53,999 nt of DNA, taken from assembly GCA_964469505.1 (NCBI GenBank), contig CAYXZO010000010.1, positions 1-53,999 of the forward strand, written 5' to 3'. The position numbers and the translations under genes were made by a program. The notes beneath the pieces are model-generated. The model was given only the letters and a program-made list of their open reading frames with translations. It made no database searches and had not been told where the DNA came from. Numbering within the stretch: position 1 is the first letter of the stretch; the number at the start of each line of letters is the position of its first letter. Of this stretch, positions 41,451-48,808 are shown piece by piece. This DNA comes from CAYXZO01 sp964469505. Its GTDB lineage: Bacteria > Fidelibacterota > UBA8477 > JABMPR01.

Positions 41451-42716
41451 ATGGCGCGCCGGGTGGTATATCTGGACATTCCTGCCTTTCCCGCCACGGT
41501 GGAGCAAATTCGGGAACCGGCATACCGCGGGCGTCCGCTGGTGGTGGCTTCCGGCGGTGGTCCCCGGGCCATAATTCTTTCCGCCTCCCATCAGGCCCGG
41601 ATTGAAGGAGTGGGGAAGGGCATGCCCGTGCGCGAAGCATTGAAACGGGTTCCGGATTTGACGGTTCTGGACCCGGATTTCGCCCTGTACCGTCGGGCCA
41701 TGCGGGCGGTGCTTGAGCGTCTCCAGGTCTATTCGCCGTTAGTGGAACCGGAGCGTTACGGGCACGTGGCTCTGGATATGACCGGCAGCCATTGGCTTTT
41801 CAGACGCATCAAAGACGTGGCCTATCGCATTTATCAGGAGTTGCGCCGTGACCTTCGGCTTCCTTCCAGTCTGGGGATCGCCGAAAACAAACTGGTTTCG
41901 GGAGTGGCGGCTCGCTACGTCCAGGAATATGCCGAACTGTTTGACGTTTTACCCGGCTGCGAGCGTTCTTTTCTGGAACCGCTGGAGGTAAACGTGTTGC
42001 CCGCGGTGGGCTATTCCGATTTGCGGGAGTTGCTGGCGGAACTCAATATTCGCACGGTAGGCCTACTGGCCGCCGTTCCCCTCCCTCAGTTGATGCGGGT
42101 AGTGGGCCCCCGGGCTTTGCGGTTGCATCAACAAGCTCTGGGCATTGACCCCTCTCCGGTGCGCCCTCCCGAACGCGCTTCCCAGATCAAAGTGAGCTAC
42201 ACCTTCAGCGAGGACACCAACGATGTGGAAATCCTGATGGGCACTCTGTTCTACCTGGTGGAGCAGGGCTGTCAAACTCTGCGGCGGCGTCAACAACAGG
42301 CGGGGCGGTTGCGTTTGTTCTGTCGCTATGCGGACCAGCAGGTTATGGGACGCACCCTGCGGGTGAATCCGCCGTCGGCCTTGGAAAGCGTGTTCTACGC
42401 CGGTTTACAACAATTGGAGGACCGCCTCTGGCAACGACGGGTGCGAATCCGTTATCTGTCCTTGACCTGGGAAAAGCTGGTACCGGCGGACAATCAACTA
42501 ACCCTTTTTGGCCTGCCGGAAAACTCCCAACCGGCAGGACGGCTGGCCGCGGCTTTGGACCACATCCGAACCCGCTATGGCTATGAGGCCATAAGTTTCG
42601 GCCGCACCTGGACTGCCCTGCCGCCCCGGCTCTCGCCTGGGGCTGACCGCGGTTTCATTAACCGCAGAGGCTCCAAAGCAGCGCAGAGTTTCGCAGGAAA
42701 AGTATATAGAGTGTAA
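41451..42716 (+). CDS. Y-family polymerase homologue with missing catalytic acids (ImuB-like)
   Basis: 421 aa, in an operon with lexA. The Y-family fold is clear: R-V-V-Y-L-D-I at the start (D9 retained), S-A-S-H-Q-A-R-I-E-G-V-G-K-G-M-P-V-R, S-L-G-I-A-E-N-K-L-V-S and H-h-H region P-A-V-G-Y-S-D-L. Where active enzymes have S-x-D-E-A-x-L-D, this reads R-Y-G-H-V-A-L-D (101-109), so the Asp-Glu pair is Gly-His. Residue 14 is also Pro where the aromatic steric gate is expected. A beta-clamp motif Q-L-T-L-F is intact (349-353). I infer an accessory role like ImuB, rather than DNA synthesis. The last 17 codons lie inside a repeat element. Confidence 0.85.
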   Translation: MARRVVYLDIPAFPATVEQIREPAYRGRPLVVASGGGPRAIILSASHQARIEGVGKGMPVREALKRVPDLTVLDPDFALYRRAMRAVLERLQVYSPLVEPERYGHVALDMTGSHWLFRRIKDVAYRIYQELRRDLRLPSSLGIAENKLVSGVAARYVQEYAELFDVLPGCERSFLEPLEVNVLPAVGYSDLRELLAELNIRTVGLLAAVPLPQLMRVVGPRALRLHQQALGIDPSPVRPPERASQIKVSYTFSEDTNDVEILMGTLFYLVEQGCQTLRRRQQQAGRLRLFCRYADQQVMGRTLRVNPPSALESVFYAGLQQLEDRLWQRRVRIRYLSLTWEKLVPADNQLTLFGLPENSQPAGRLAAALDHIRTRYGYEAISFGRTWTALPPRLSPGADRGFINRRGSKAAQSFAGKVYRV

Positions 42717-42730
42717 AGGTAGCTAGGTTC
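42660..42730 (+). repeat. Inverted-repeat element, left copy
   Basis: Starts within the 3' end of the Y-family gene. It contains C-G-C-A-G-A-G style units (CCGCAGAGG, GCGCAGAG, TCGCAGG) and GTATATAGAGTGTAAAGG. The minus strand of 42970-43032 carries the same sequence plan (GCAAAGGACGCAAAGG ... GTATATAGGGTCAATAAGG), so the two are diverged inverted copies around the second assembly gap. Confidence 0.6.
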
Positions 42731-42796
42731 TGGGTATTTAAGAGCAGAGGTGGATGTGAAGTCTTAATGCTGATCTAACCCCTACAAAAACAAATG

Positions 42797-43006
42797 GATA
42801 CACAAATTTTACCTTATTGACCTTATGTACCTTATTGACCCTATATACCTTNNNNNNNNNNNNNNNNNNNNNNNNNNNNNNNNNNNNNNNNNNNNNNNNN
42901 NNNNNNNNNNNNNNNNNNNNNNNNNNNNNNNNNNNNNNNNNNNNNNNNNNNGATACACAAATTTTACCTTATTGACCTTATGTACCTTATTGACCCTATA
43001 TACCTT
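42797..43006 (+). repeat. 55-nt exact direct duplication flanking the gap
   Basis: Positions 42797-42851 and 42952-43006 are identical over 55 nt and abut the N run on its left and right sides. Each copy contains two TACCTTATTGACC units. The identity most likely reflects overlapping contig ends in assembly (55 is a common k-mer size) rather than a biological repeat of this spacing. Confidence 0.9.
42852..42951. other. Assembly gap of 100 N
   Basis: Placeholder gap between two copies of the same 55-nt sequence. The true distance may be zero or negative (contigs overlap), or it may hide further repeat units. Confidence 0.95.
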
Positions 43007-43032
43007 CTATGCCTTTGCGTCCTTTGCGAGAG
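42970..43032 (-). repeat. Inverted-repeat element, right copy
   Basis: Minus-strand copy of the element at 42660-42730: it reads CTCTCGCAAAGGACGCAAAGG, then a short spacer, then GTATATAGGGTCAATAAGG. The units are shorter and diverged, which is typical of non-coding palindromic repeats. Confidence 0.55.
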
Positions 43033-43277
43033 ATGTGGAAGACCGCCGATGGCAGACAGCAGACAGCTGTAAGAAAGAAGACCGCTTTCAATCCTAGTTG
43101 GTGGATTTGCCTGCTAGCTGATGGGCAGATCTTCGCTTCAGTTCAACCGGTTCTTCGTTTCAGTAGCCATACATAGTAATTCGTTATTCCAGTTATGCCC
43201 GGAGACACAAAAAACTCAACAAAATCCTCTGATACTCCGCGTGATTTACACGATTGTAGTCTCAATAACCACAACAC

Positions 43278-43320
43278 TGTTACCTATGTTTTGACACTAA
43301 AGTGTTACCTATGTCCTGAC
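43278..43320 (+). repeat. Short direct repeat with 25-nt period
   Basis: TGTTACCTATGT occurs at 43278 and 43303, each followed by YYTGAC. Such pairs resemble ends of some insertion sequences (IS481/IS21-like), but no transposase is present. Downstream (43346-43370) GGTC-rich near-tandem units follow. The whole stretch 43033-43386 holds no convincing gene. Confidence 0.4.
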
Positions 43321-43386
43321 CTTTCCCTTCACCCAGTCCTTCTACGGTCCGCGGTCGGCCGTCAGCGGTCCAGAGTAGTTACGTAG

Positions 43387-43459
43387 CTGGAAGGGCAGGA
43401 CTCGAACCTGCATCATCCGGATTAACAGTCCGGTGCCTTGCCAATTAGACCACCTTCCA
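43387..43459 (-). tRNA. tRNA-Asn (anticodon GTT)
   Basis: The minus strand folds as a 73-nt cloverleaf: acceptor arms TGGAAGG and CCTTCCA with discriminator G, an anticodon stem CCGGA/TCCGG with loop CTGTTAA (anticodon GTT), and a T-arm GCAGG-TTCGAGT-CCTGC. The 3' CCA is not encoded. It decodes asparagine codons. It stands alone between the repeat region and the next plus-strand gene. Confidence 0.95.
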
Positions 43460-43543
43460 AAGAGATGGTAAAACTATTTTATTTTCTCCCGCAGGCAATC
43501 GGGTTTTGATTCCTTCAGGAACCTCAACTTATAAATTGACCCT

Positions 43544-44311
43544 ATGCCGTCCGGAGCACGCCCAAGATTACTTCATTACTTCCTGGCACTAAGCATTTCG
43601 CTCGGACTACGAGCCCAGAATTCCTGGCCTGAAATCCGACTCCTTAGCCCTGAAAGCGACGTTATTACCATCAATGGGGAAGCTTTGACCCTTGGAAGCC
43701 TTTCCGACACTATTCTCCCAAAAGCAGTTGCCCTTACCAATACGGCCGCTATTGGTTTCAGCACCTCATACCTCATTCTATTTTCCGCTCTGGATTTACC
43801 GGCCCGCCGTTTGAACTACCGACTTCAGGAAGAACATTTGTTCCGTGACTATCGGCACCGGAAAACTGAGTTAAAAAGCTTACCCGGCCCCCTGGGATCA
43901 ACCTGGATGTGGGATTGGGACGGCACTGTAGTGTATCTCGACCATAACGGTGCGCGACGGGAGTATACTTTACCAATGATAGCAGAAAAGACCATCCTAG
44001 TTGCCTTACCAGCGGGGCTACTGATCGCTTCCCAGACAGGGACCCAATGGATACCAGAGAATAGCCTTACTCCAGTGATCCTATCCGACTCCGAAGATTC
44101 CCTGCGGCTGGTGTGCTTTGGTAATGAGGGCTGTATCCAGCAAGATAAAAAAGGACAGCTACTGGCACGGACATATTCGGGACAAAGTTGGAAATTGCCT
44201 CCATTTTCTTCTATGGGGGTCTGGTTGTCCTCTTTCCAGACATCCTGGGGATGGCTCTGGATGCCCGATTCAGGACTTGTTCCGGTGGAAGACCTGATGA
44301 GGCAGAAGTGA
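43544..44311 (+). CDS. Exported hypothetical protein
   Basis: 255 aa with a signal peptide (hydrophobic core L-L-H-Y-F-L-A-L-S-I-S-L-G-L-R-A, cleavage probably after R-A). The mature protein is beta-rich by eye, with repeated short hydrophobic strands and turns such as W-D-W-D-G-T-V-V-Y-L-D-H-N-G-A, which suggest a beta-propeller-like or strand-rich surface domain. No family is recognised. ATG 43544 lacks a clear ribosome site. Its TGA overlaps the GTG of the large barrel protein, so the genes form one unit. Confidence 0.6.
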   Translation: MPSGARPRLLHYFLALSISLGLRAQNSWPEIRLLSPESDVITINGEALTLGSLSDTILPKAVALTNTAAIGFSTSYLILFSALDLPARRLNYRLQEEHLFRDYRHRKTELKSLPGPLGSTWMWDWDGTVVYLDHNGARREYTLPMIAEKTILVALPAGLLIASQTGTQWIPENSLTPVILSDSEDSLRLVCFGNEGCIQQDKKGQLLARTYSGQSWKLPPFSSMGVWLSSFQTSWGWLWMPDSGLVPVEDLMRQK

Positions 44312-47300
44312 AGAATCTTTATAAGCTTATTTTGCTCCTGCTTGGCCTCATTGTAGCGGCGGACGGTTGGGGCCAAACACCCCTGGAGGGTGATAGCTTG
44401 AGACTGATGGTGGGAGATACGGTTCTGCTACTACCCGCCGTCATGGGAGGGGTGTATGAATTCCTGGCCCCAACACTTCTGGATTCGGCTGAGACTAATT
44501 CGCCGAACGTTTCTCACTCACCTTCGAATGCTTCACCCACCAACAAATCCTTACGCGCTTCGGGAACCATAACCCGGGGTTTACGCCTGCAAAGCGGTGG
44601 CAGCCTGGATCTCCAATCAGGCATGTTCTTACATCTCTCCGGTGAGGTCGCCCCCGGACTTGAGCTCCAAGGCGTCATTTCCGAAACCCAGACGCCTTTT
44701 CAGACTCTAGGATTAACGGGACGTTTAAATGATTTCGACCAGGTTTATTTGACATTACAGAGCAATACTTTCAGCGGCCGGATCGGTAATCTGGAATTGC
44801 GGAACCGTACTAATGAATTCATCCGTTTCCAACGCAAAGTGCAAGGGCTGGATTTTGCCTGGCACCCGGGGAATTTTGAGCTGAAAACCCATGCTGGATT
44901 GACTTATGGACGCTATCAGCGCTTGGATTTTCTCGGCACTGAAGGTAAACAGGGGCCTTATCAGCTGACGGGCGCTGCTGGCGAACGTCTTATTGTCATC
45001 GTAGCCGGTTCTGAACGCGTGTATCTCAACGGCGTGCTTTTACAAAACGGAACGGACCGGGATTACATTCTGGATGAGGCCGCGGGCACCATTACTTTTA
45101 CCGCCAGGCATCCCATCAGTGCCACCGATCGTATTCGAGTAGAATTTGAATACGTGCCTGACCTTTACCTGAGCGGATTCGCTTACAGCCGGCAAATTCT
45201 GGGAGCAGCTGGAGCCTGGGAAACACCGGACAGCAGCTGGAGTATCGCATTGACCTGGAATCTTGAACGGGATGATCCTGGTCATCCTTTAGGAGGAATT
45301 GCCAGTGATTCCTTGCGCCAGCTGTTTCAGCTCGATTCCAATGCTACCGGTTTTGCCAGACAGGAGCTGATAACCGTGGATTCACTTCAAGGTAGTTACC
45401 GTCGTGATTCTGCCGGTCATTTGGTCTATGTGGGCCCCGGGCAGGGTGATTACCGCGTGGAGTTCGTTTATGTGGGGCGGGAGAAAGGCACATATCGCCG
45501 GGTGGGGTACGGCGCCCAGTCCTTTTTCATTTTTGATTCTCTAGCCGGTGAATACGCTCCTTACCGTCTGTTAGCCGCTCCTAAGGCTCAACAGGTCGTA
45601 GAATTGTCCATCAAGCATTTCAGTAAGCGACAAAGCACGCGCCTGGTAATGGCTCTGTCACAGGAGCACCCGAATCTCTATCGCCCGCAACCGGTAGCGG
45701 CTCTGCCGGCCTGGCAATTGGAGCAAGAATTGCGCTTCGGCCGGTGGAACCTGCGGGGATTCTGGCGGCATACCGGAACCGGTTTTACCAGCCCGGAACC
45801 ACTGCGGAGCGCTGAATTCTACCGTGACTGGCAAGTAACCGAACGTCGCCGGGAGCGGGAGGAAGAAAGCCGCCTCGAGTTGCATTGGGGGGCGGGAAAG
45901 CATTCCTTGGCACTGCAAACCGCCGGTTTGTGGCGGGACAGTCTTAATTGGCTCCAGCGCTGGAGTTTACGCTTCAACTGGCAACAACCATACTGGGGCT
46001 TGAAGGCCCGAACCCGCTATCTGGATAGGGGAGAATCACCCTACCTGGTACAATCCCTGGCCGGTCGGGTGGGAATAAAGAATCAACACCTTTTTTTCCG
46101 GGGTGAGATAGAAGATGGTGGTGGAGCTGTAGGACCATATGGAGCGGATAATCATTTCCTGGGGACGATTGGGTTGCATTCCCTGCTAGGCAGGGCCTTC
46201 ATAGGAGAGGTTTATCAGCGTTTGCGGCGGGAATTTGCTCCTAGTGTTGGATACAGTTTCCTAGGATCAAAAACAGCCTTCAGCCGACAATGGTGGGTGG
46301 AGAAGTGGGATGTGGGCATGTCACTGGCTACCACGGATACTTTACGCCACCATCTGCGGGCTTCATTTAACCACCGCCGCCTGTTGGTCGCCGACTCCGC
46401 CGGAGCGCGGAATTTTTTGGTAGGTGAATTAAGCAGCGAATGGCATTTACCGGCGCCCCTTGAGGTGTGGAATCTTAAAGCTGAAATTTCCCAACGGGCC
46501 TTACCCCGTTTTGTTTTCTATTATGTGGAAGTGGATACTGGATACGGGAATTACAGCTATGATCCCCATATCCGTGATTATGTCCCCACTGTGGGGGGAC
46601 GATTTTTACGCCAGCAAATGTACACCGATGAGGAAATCCAGTCCCGCACCCTGGAAATCGCCAACAGTCTTTCCGGGCGCTGGAAGCGAGGTCCGACTGA
46701 CGGCAGCTCCTTGAGTTTCCGCTTATCTCAACGTTACCATTCCGATCGGCACCTGGATAGCCAAACTCCCCAACTGGAAACCGGCTCCTGGCGTCTGCAA
46801 TTACGTCTTAGCTCCCAAGGTAAACTCCGTCAAACCGTGCTGGAGGTTTTTCAACGGAACTACCTGAATGGCCTCAGTACGGTAGGCACGGAAAGAGATC
46901 GCAATCGCAATCTAGCCTTGACCTTGAAGTTTCGTCCCTATAGACGCTGGCGCTGGCAGAGCAGCTTGAAATGGGAAGAACGACACCACGCCGCTGATTA
47001 CAATCGGTTGCTAGAGGAGGAATGGGCCGCCTGGCGCTGGAGCGGTGCCGCGCGACGCTACCTGGCCCGGAAATGGCGGGTCAAACTCAATCTGAATTTG
47101 GGCTTAGTTCAGGATCGCCTGGAAAACCAGACTGTACAGGGATGGACTTTGGGTTTGACACTGGAGCGCAATCGGCTGCCCCGCTGGCAACTCAGCCAGA
47201 ATTTTCAGATCAGCTATCTGCAAGGGCAGACGAACTATCTACCTTATGCAATGTTCCAGGGGCGTCAACCGGGTTGGAACTGGAAGGAAACGGCCCGACT

Positions 47301-47412
47301 GGTTTATCGATTCAGCACTTCCTTTCGCCTTACCACCTTGGTCACATTACAGCAACGAGGGGTTGAGCCAGTGGAGAAGTATTTTTCCCTGGAGGGTAGT
47401 ACCAATTTTTAA
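44308..47412 (+). CDS. Large outer-membrane beta-barrel protein of unknown function
   Basis: 1034 aa from GTG 44308, which overlaps the previous TGA; an ATG 40 codons earlier would remove the visible signal peptide (L-Y-K-L-I-L-L-L-L-G-L-I-V-A-A-D-G-W-G). After a strand-rich N-terminal part, a domain near residues 225-300 has V-Y-L-N-G-V-L-L-Q-N-G-T-D-R-D-Y-I-L-D and G-T-I-T-F-T-A. The rest is long alternating hydrophobic/polar strands rich in Trp and Arg, ending in Phe (G-S-T-N-F), a usual mark of BAM-assembled barrels. It is coupled to an Omp85-type gene and may be its substrate or partner. Confidence 0.65.
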   Translation: MKNLYKLILLLLGLIVAADGWGQTPLEGDSLRLMVGDTVLLLPAVMGGVYEFLAPTLLDSAETNSPNVSHSPSNASPTNKSLRASGTITRGLRLQSGGSLDLQSGMFLHLSGEVAPGLELQGVISETQTPFQTLGLTGRLNDFDQVYLTLQSNTFSGRIGNLELRNRTNEFIRFQRKVQGLDFAWHPGNFELKTHAGLTYGRYQRLDFLGTEGKQGPYQLTGAAGERLIVIVAGSERVYLNGVLLQNGTDRDYILDEAAGTITFTARHPISATDRIRVEFEYVPDLYLSGFAYSRQILGAAGAWETPDSSWSIALTWNLERDDPGHPLGGIASDSLRQLFQLDSNATGFARQELITVDSLQGSYRRDSAGHLVYVGPGQGDYRVEFVYVGREKGTYRRVGYGAQSFFIFDSLAGEYAPYRLLAAPKAQQVVELSIKHFSKRQSTRLVMALSQEHPNLYRPQPVAALPAWQLEQELRFGRWNLRGFWRHTGTGFTSPEPLRSAEFYRDWQVTERRREREEESRLELHWGAGKHSLALQTAGLWRDSLNWLQRWSLRFNWQQPYWGLKARTRYLDRGESPYLVQSLAGRVGIKNQHLFFRGEIEDGGGAVGPYGADNHFLGTIGLHSLLGRAFIGEVYQRLRREFAPSVGYSFLGSKTAFSRQWWVEKWDVGMSLATTDTLRHHLRASFNHRRLLVADSAGARNFLVGELSSEWHLPAPLEVWNLKAEISQRALPRFVFYYVEVDTGYGNYSYDPHIRDYVPTVGGRFLRQQMYTDEEIQSRTLEIANSLSGRWKRGPTDGSSLSFRLSQRYHSDRHLDSQTPQLETGSWRLQLRLSSQGKLRQTVLEVFQRNYLNGLSTVGTERDRNRNLALTLKFRPYRRWRWQSSLKWEERHHAADYNRLLEEEWAAWRWSGAARRYLARKWRVKLNLNLGLVQDRLENQTVQGWTLGLTLERNRLPRWQLSQNFQISYLQGQTNYLPYAMFQGRQPGWNWKETARLVYRFSTSFRLTTLVTLQQRGVEPVEKYFSLEGSTNF

Positions 47413-48808
47413 GGCCTTAAAAATAGCGTTGGCAATCGTCATCTCTGTAGGACTGCTGAGAGCCCAGTCACTCTCAGTACGGCTCATTACCCCCTCACAT
47501 ATCGAGAATCACAAGATACATCCCTCCCGGTTGGAAAGCTGGCTGTCACAGATTCTTGACGAATGGCGGACCCAGGGGTATTGGAGTGCCAGACTATCTC
47601 TGGAAAAAGATTCTACCGCTGAGGGCGAGTATTTGCAGGTGCAGGTCGTTCCCGGTGCTGAGCCTCAAATTGTGCAGTTGCATTTTCGCGGTGCAAGAAT
47701 AACCAAACCTTCCACCTTCGAGCGCGCCTTTGGCATGGAGGAGAGGCCCTTAACGAGTAAGGATTTGCCTTTAATAGTAAGGCGCTTACGGGAACAAGGC
47801 TTGGGTGATTTGGAACCCGTGCGAATCCACAGCTTGGGGAATAACCGTTACAGTGTGACCTACCTGGTCCAGAACGAAAAGGATCTTCAATTCACCGGTT
47901 TTCTTGGATATCAAGGCAATACCCGTAGTGATTCCGGACGCTGGTTGGGACGATTGCAGTTTCAAATTCCCTCCCTCTTAGGATCGGGAAGGAGCTTCAG
48001 TTTCCGCTGGGAACGGCTCCGCAATAATTCTGAAAAAGTGGAGGTAGCTTACCACGATCCCTGGTTTTTCAACACCTTCTGGGAAGCGGGAATCCTTTAT
48101 CAGCGGGAAGTGGTGGGCGGCCAATACCTCACTATTCTCCGCGCTTTTACATTTGGGTATCCCGTCAATCGGCATAATTTGTTGGAGTTTGCCTACCGCC
48201 GAGAACAAAGTATCCTGACACCCACTGGAAGAAGCGCCCACCCACAGTGGCAGGAACAGAATCGCGACTTGTTGGGAGTACATTACCGCCGGGAATGGGG
48301 GGGGATTGCGGACGGCAATTGGGGACGCTTCCGGGCCGGCTTTTCACGACAGCTTCGCTTGCAGCCGGGAGTGGTACAACGATTGGAATTGGCCTTGAAA
48401 ACCAGGTTAAAAATCGGCACAGGATGGGACCTGTTGCTGCGCCAGGGGGCAACGGTTCAAACCGGTCCAGATGCTACAACCGATCCGGGTTTATGGCAAC
48501 CGCTGGGGGGGATTGGCACCGTACGCGGGTATGCCCAGGAGGAGGTTAGAGGTGTTTCGGTAGGTTGGTCCCAACAGGATTTGATCTGGCGACCGGGAAA
48601 TACTGCCTGGCACTTTTTTATCGATCTTGGGATGATAAGTTTACCAGAGGGGGATTCTCAGCGTTTATGGGGGTATGGCATGGGCGCTTTTTTTAATACC
48701 AACTCGGGCTTGGTGGACGTAAGTCTAGCCTGGCATCCGGGAATTAACTTACAAGGAGCATTTGTGCATATTGTTTTAAGAGAGGTGGCCTGGTGGATCG
48801 GGCATTAA
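47405..48808 (+). CDS. Omp85/BamA-superfamily outer-membrane protein, apparent ATT start
   Basis: 467 aa if started at ATT 47405, giving a signal peptide M-F-K-A-L-K-I-A-L-A-I-V-I-S-V-G-L-L-R-A. GGAGGG at 47391-47396 is ideally spaced. No in-frame ATG, GTG or TTG fits: TTG 47363 has purines touching the codon, and ATG 47246 lies far inside the previous gene. The N-terminal half has one or two POTRA-like units. The C-terminal barrel has the Omp85 V-R-G-Y motif near residue 372 (G-T-V-R-G-Y-A-Q-E-E) and W-H-F-F-I-D-L-G. It inserts or exports outer-membrane proteins, or is a surface antigen. Confidence 0.75.
   Translation: MFKALKIALAIVISVGLLRAQSLSVRLITPSHIENHKIHPSRLESWLSQILDEWRTQGYWSARLSLEKDSTAEGEYLQVQVVPGAEPQIVQLHFRGARITKPSTFERAFGMEERPLTSKDLPLIVRRLREQGLGDLEPVRIHSLGNNRYSVTYLVQNEKDLQFTGFLGYQGNTRSDSGRWLGRLQFQIPSLLGSGRSFSFRWERLRNNSEKVEVAYHDPWFFNTFWEAGILYQREVVGGQYLTILRAFTFGYPVNRHNLLEFAYRREQSILTPTGRSAHPQWQEQNRDLLGVHYRREWGGIADGNWGRFRAGFSRQLRLQPGVVQRLELALKTRLKIGTGWDLLLRQGATVQTGPDATTDPGLWQPLGGIGTVRGYAQEEVRGVSVGWSQQDLIWRPGNTAWHFFIDLGMISLPEGDSQRLWGYGMGAFFNTNSGLVDVSLAWHPGINLQGAFVHIVLREVAWWIGH

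Noticed and set aside
42825..43097. An open frame across the second gap
   Set aside because: It depends on translating N, and the visible part consists of the duplicated repeat.
42660..43373. Considered a CRISPR array because of short repeated units
   Set aside because: Units are unequal in length and spacing, partly inverted, there are no uniform spacers and no cas genes.
43195..43386. A 63-residue plus-strand frame before the tRNA
   Set aside because: No ribosome site, low-complexity repeat content, and it runs through the 25-nt period repeats; treated as non-coding.
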